Shown one piece after another: positions 51,358-53,539 of a stretch of 53,539 nt of DNA (positions are counted from its first letter, which is position 1; every line of letters begins with the position of its first letter). The stretch spans positions 1-53,539 of the forward strand of contig JAIPDL010000017.1 of the NCBI GenBank assembly GCA_021737695.1, read 5' to 3'. The notes beneath the pieces were generated by a model that saw only the letters and a program-made list of their open reading frames with translations, made no database searches and had not been told where the DNA came from. A program made the position numbers and the translations under genes. This DNA is from Desulfotignum sp. GTDB lineage: Bacteria > Desulfobacterota > Desulfobacteria > Desulfobacterales > Desulfobacteraceae.

Positions 51358-52536
51358 TTATTCTTCACGATCAGACCTTTCTTTGAACACACGTGCGCTT
51401 GTATCCGGCGGGTCAATGGATGAGATATCCGGCATTTTTCGGGAAGCCACCCCCAGAGATTCCAGTTCCCGGGCCGGGGGCATCACCTTTTTTTCCATGA
51501 TGTTCACGGCCCGGTTGAAGCTTGCCGCACAGGTATCAATATCTTTTCCCAGGCGGTTCATACTGTCCGCCATGGCACACAGGCGACGATACAACGTCAT
51601 TCCGGCCGTACGGATCTTTTCTGCATTTTCAATCCCTTCTTTCTGCTGCCAGGCATAGGACACGGATTTCAATAAAGCGATCAATGTGGTGGGGGTGGCC
51701 AGGATTACGCCTTTTTCCACCCCCTGTTCGATGAGGGTGGGTTGCTGACTCAACGCGGCGGAAAAAAAATTCTCTCCCGGAATAAACAGCACCACAAATT
51801 CCGGGGACGGAGAAAATGCCGCCGCATAATTTTTGGATGCCAGCTGATTGATATGGACGGCCACCTGTCGGGCATGATCGGCCATGCGGGCCTGTTTTTC
51901 CTCTTCAGTGTCCGCTTCCAGGGCATCCAGATACGCCATGAGCGGCACTTTGGCATCCACCACGATCCGGCGGTTCGACGGCAGGGTCACCACCATGTCC
52001 GGCCGCAGCGCCCCTTTGCCAGCCCCTTTGACCGGCTGCTCCTGAAAATCGCAATACCGGGCCATGCCGGCCAATTCCGCCACTTTTCTCAGGGTGATCT
52101 CCCCCCATCGGCCCCGGACATGGGGCAGACGCAGGGCCTTGACCAGGTTCCCGGTTTCCAGATGCAGCTGATGCTGGACCCGTCCCATCTGGGCCAGTTG
52201 TTCAAACACAGCCCCATTGGTCCGTTCTCTGGATGCTTCCATGGCCCGGAGTCTTGTTTCATACTGGTCCAGGGCCTGGCGGACCGGATCCATGGTCTGA
52301 CGAAGGGCCTGCCCCTGGCTGGAAAAATCTTTTTTCGCTTCCCGGACATAGCCTTTGAAATACCGGTCCGCCATTTCCATGAACCGGGTGGCATGCTGAT
52401 ATAAGGCCTGATCCGACACCTGTTTCATCCGGGTACCAGCCATGGCCCCGGTGATACGGACCAGAAAGGCGCACACCACCACCCCCAAAACAAAGCCGGC
52501 CCCCAGAAACCCCAGGTTCTCCAGGGAGATCATCAT
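51358..52536 (-). CDS. rmuC: DNA recombination protein RmuC
   Basis: A 392-residue RmuC-family protein. One N-terminal membrane helix (LGFLGAGFVLGVVVCAFLVR) is followed by a long coiled-coil region of about 110 residues. Then comes the PD-(D/E)XK-like nuclease domain, with VRGRWGEITLRKVAEL, RPDMVVTLPSNRRIVVDAKV and FIPGENFFSAAL. RmuC limits inversions at inverted repeats and is thought to cut branched DNA. It is the third gene of moaE-moaC-rmuC-mltA, and its stop lies two bases before the mltA start. Confidence 0.93.
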   Translation of the reverse strand: MMISLENLGFLGAGFVLGVVVCAFLVRITGAMAGTRMKQVSDQALYQHATRFMEMADRYFKGYVREAKKDFSSQGQALRQTMDPVRQALDQYETRLRAMEASRERTNGAVFEQLAQMGRVQHQLHLETGNLVKALRLPHVRGRWGEITLRKVAELAGMARYCDFQEQPVKGAGKGALRPDMVVTLPSNRRIVVDAKVPLMAYLDALEADTEEEKQARMADHARQVAVHINQLASKNYAAAFSPSPEFVVLFIPGENFFSAALSQQPTLIEQGVEKGVILATPTTLIALLKSVSYAWQQKEGIENAEKIRTAGMTLYRRLCAMADSMNRLGKDIDTCAASFNRAVNIMEKKVMPPARELESLGVASRKMPDISSIDPPDTSARVFKERSDREE

Positions 52537-52540
52537 CGCC

Positions 52541-53047
52541 TCACTCCGGGGACGTCTTGTTTTCCATCGTATCTTCAGCCTGCCAGGTGCCGCTTTTTCC
52601 CCCGGATTTGGAAATCAGGCGCACCGTGGATATCACCATGCCTTTATCATAGGACTTGCACATGTCATAAATGGTGAGTCCGGCCACGGAAACCGCGGTC
52701 AATGCCTCCATCTCCACCCCGGTCCGGCCGGTCAGAGACACGGTGGCCTGAATCTTGATTCTGTGCGTATCCGGTTCGAAAAAAAAATCAATGCCTGCAT
52801 GGGTGATGTTCAGCGGATGACACATGGGGATGAGCTCCGCGGTTTTCTTGGCAGCCATGACCCCGGCAATGCGGGCGGCCTCCAGGACATTGCCTTTTTT
52901 CACTTTTTCATCCATGATCCGGGCCAGGGTGTCCGGATGCATGACAATGTTGCCTTCCGCCACAGCGGTTCTCAGTGTCTGATCCTTGTGTCCCACATCC
53001 ACCATGCGCACATGGCCCTGATTGTCCAGGTGGGTAAATTCATTCAT
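52541..53047 (-). CDS. moaC: cyclic pyranopterin monophosphate synthase accessory protein
   Basis: A 168-residue MoaC, which completes formation of cyclic pyranopterin monophosphate in molybdopterin synthesis. The signature MCHPLNITHAGIDF and GRTGVEMEALTAVSVAGLTI are both complete, with the catalytic KSYDKG lysines. It begins LDNQGHVRMVDVGHKDQTLR. It follows the MoaE-like gene by 22 bases and precedes rmuC by four bases. A short lysine/serine-rich tail (DTMENKTSPE) is at the C-end. Confidence 0.96.
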   Translation of the reverse strand: MNEFTHLDNQGHVRMVDVGHKDQTLRTAVAEGNIVMHPDTLARIMDEKVKKGNVLEAARIAGVMAAKKTAELIPMCHPLNITHAGIDFFFEPDTHRIKIQATVSLTGRTGVEMEALTAVSVAGLTIYDMCKSYDKGMVISTVRLISKSGGKSGTWQAEDTMENKTSPE

Positions 53048-53069
53048 ACATACTTCCTTACGGGCAGGT

Positions 53070-53462
53070 TCATTGTTTAAAAAATTGTGTTTTCCGGGTC
53101 ACATCCGCCTTGATCTGGTTGAGGGTATCGGTCAGCGCGGCGATCACATTTTCCCGGATATTACCGGCCACCACCAGAAACATCACATCATCCCCCACTT
53201 TGAGCAGGCAGTTTTCCCGAATGTGCACATGGATATCCAGGATACCGGGACGGGCCCGTTCCTTTGTCAGGATCTGTTCGAGCCGGGCATGATCCACTTC
53301 AATCTCGAGCCCGGTCACGACCCGGCCGTCTCTGGCGGTTTCCCGCACCACTCCGTTATGGGCCAGAATCATCCCGGCTTTTGAAAATTCCGGATGGGCC
53401 TTGATATCTGCCACCATCTGCGCCAGGGTCACGGGGTCGTTTTTTCTATCCTTTTCAACCAT
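53070..53462 (-). CDS. moaE: MoaE-like molybdopterin synthase catalytic subunit
   Basis: A 130-residue protein. It resembles MoaE in the arginine block ILAHNGVVRETARDG, in the middle strand pair LDIHVHIRENCLLKVGDDVM, and in the C-terminal helix with lysines (NQIKADVTRKTQFFKQ). The lysines are spaced roughly as the catalytic pair of MoaE but without the usual proline-tryptophan. It adds sulfur to precursor Z, with MoaD as partner, which is not in the window. The ATG at 53462 follows GGAGAGTGG; a start 15 bases upstream is possible. It is a divergent member, so a different sulfur-transfer role is not excluded. Confidence 0.65.
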   Translation of the reverse strand: MVEKDRKNDPVTLAQMVADIKAHPEFSKAGMILAHNGVVRETARDGRVVTGLEIEVDHARLEQILTKERARPGILDIHVHIRENCLLKVGDDVMFLVVAGNIRENVIAALTDTLNQIKADVTRKTQFFKQ

Positions 53463-53489
53463 CCACTCTCCTTTCATCGGACGGGGTCA

Positions 53490-53539
53490 GGCCTGCGTTA
53501 TTGTCGTTATTGGCTTCAATAACGACAATAACGGAGGCC
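53490..53539. repeat. long perfect inverted repeat at the window edge
   Basis: Two 16-base arms (53497-53512 and 53517-53532) are exact reverse complements around a GCTT loop. A further C-G pair and a GGCCT/AGGCC pair extend the stem with one mismatch. It lies upstream of moaE and is cut by the end of the window. There is no T-run beside it in the visible part. It may be a repeated palindrome, a terminator of an upstream gene, or a leader structure. Confidence 0.75.

Noticed and set aside
1..53539. Search for CRISPR arrays, insertion sequences, integrases and attachment sites
   Set aside because: No regularly spaced repeats, transposase motifs or tRNA-flanking direct repeats were seen.

Overview
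The window reads as a core chromosomal segment of a strictly anaerobic, sulfate-reducer-like bacterium, most probably Desulfobacterota (Desulfobacterales). This is inferred from several things together: a tungstate-type ABC importer near molybdopterin genes, a short stand-alone N-acetylglutamate synthase, a CoA-transferase/GNAT fusion, SCP2-type thiolase-like proteins, a glutamyl-tRNA reductase/CcsA/siroheme cluster, and many small conserved proteins of the type seen in that group. No phage, plasmid, insertion sequence or CRISPR array was found. The genus cannot be fixed from the sequence alone.

Layout. 1-1.1 kb: the 3' end of a U32 peptidase-type gene and a short NAGS-like acetyltransferase. 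1.1-8.1 kb (minus): a tightly packed run read as a 51-residue membrane protein, an AI-2E-type permease, gyrA, radC, a four-cysteine small protein, pgk and an unknown 354-residue protein. 8.2-11.3 kb: a thiolase and a divergently read thiolase-like protein without the nucleophilic cysteine. 11.3-16.0 kb (minus): der-rarA and an ABC-2 exporter pair. 16.1-16.4 kb: tRNA-Lys and tRNA-Glu with a clear promoter and terminator. 16.4-20.0 kb: an HD-GYP response regulator, then an Lrp-type regulator and lysA. 20.0-25.9 kb: a cutA remnant, a TPR protein, the CoA-transferase/GNAT fusion, an acyl-CoA synthetase and a Dus enzyme. 25.97-30.9 kb: a probable tiny selenoprotein, a universal stress protein, an MFS exporter, a conserved small protein with a DusB-type enzyme, and an unknown 270-residue protein.

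30.9-35.1 kb (minus): hisI-hisG-aminotransferase-engB-era-HNH, with mostly overlapping start and stop codons. 35.5-40.8 kb: penicillin-binding protein 1A, a radical SAM protein, a PHP domain fused to ribonuclease III, and dksA. 40.9-43.7 kb (minus): siroheme-type dehydrogenase, CcsA-like protein and hemA. 43.8-47.8 kb: an amidohydrolase and phoU-phoB-phoR. 48.0-50.1 kb: a small conserved protein and the tungstate permease/ATPase pair. 50.1-53.5 kb (minus): moaE-moaC-rmuC-mltA, with a long perfect palindrome at the window edge.

The most interesting signals are three. (1) A 63-codon membrane-anchored reading frame at 25968-26159 is interrupted by one in-frame TGA. The TGA is followed at the right distance by a SECIS-like hairpin, so this looks like a selenoprotein of a family I do not recognise. 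(2) A single 520-residue protein joins an RNase AM-like PHP domain to a complete RNase III. (3) A cutA gene is cut off after about 30 codons.
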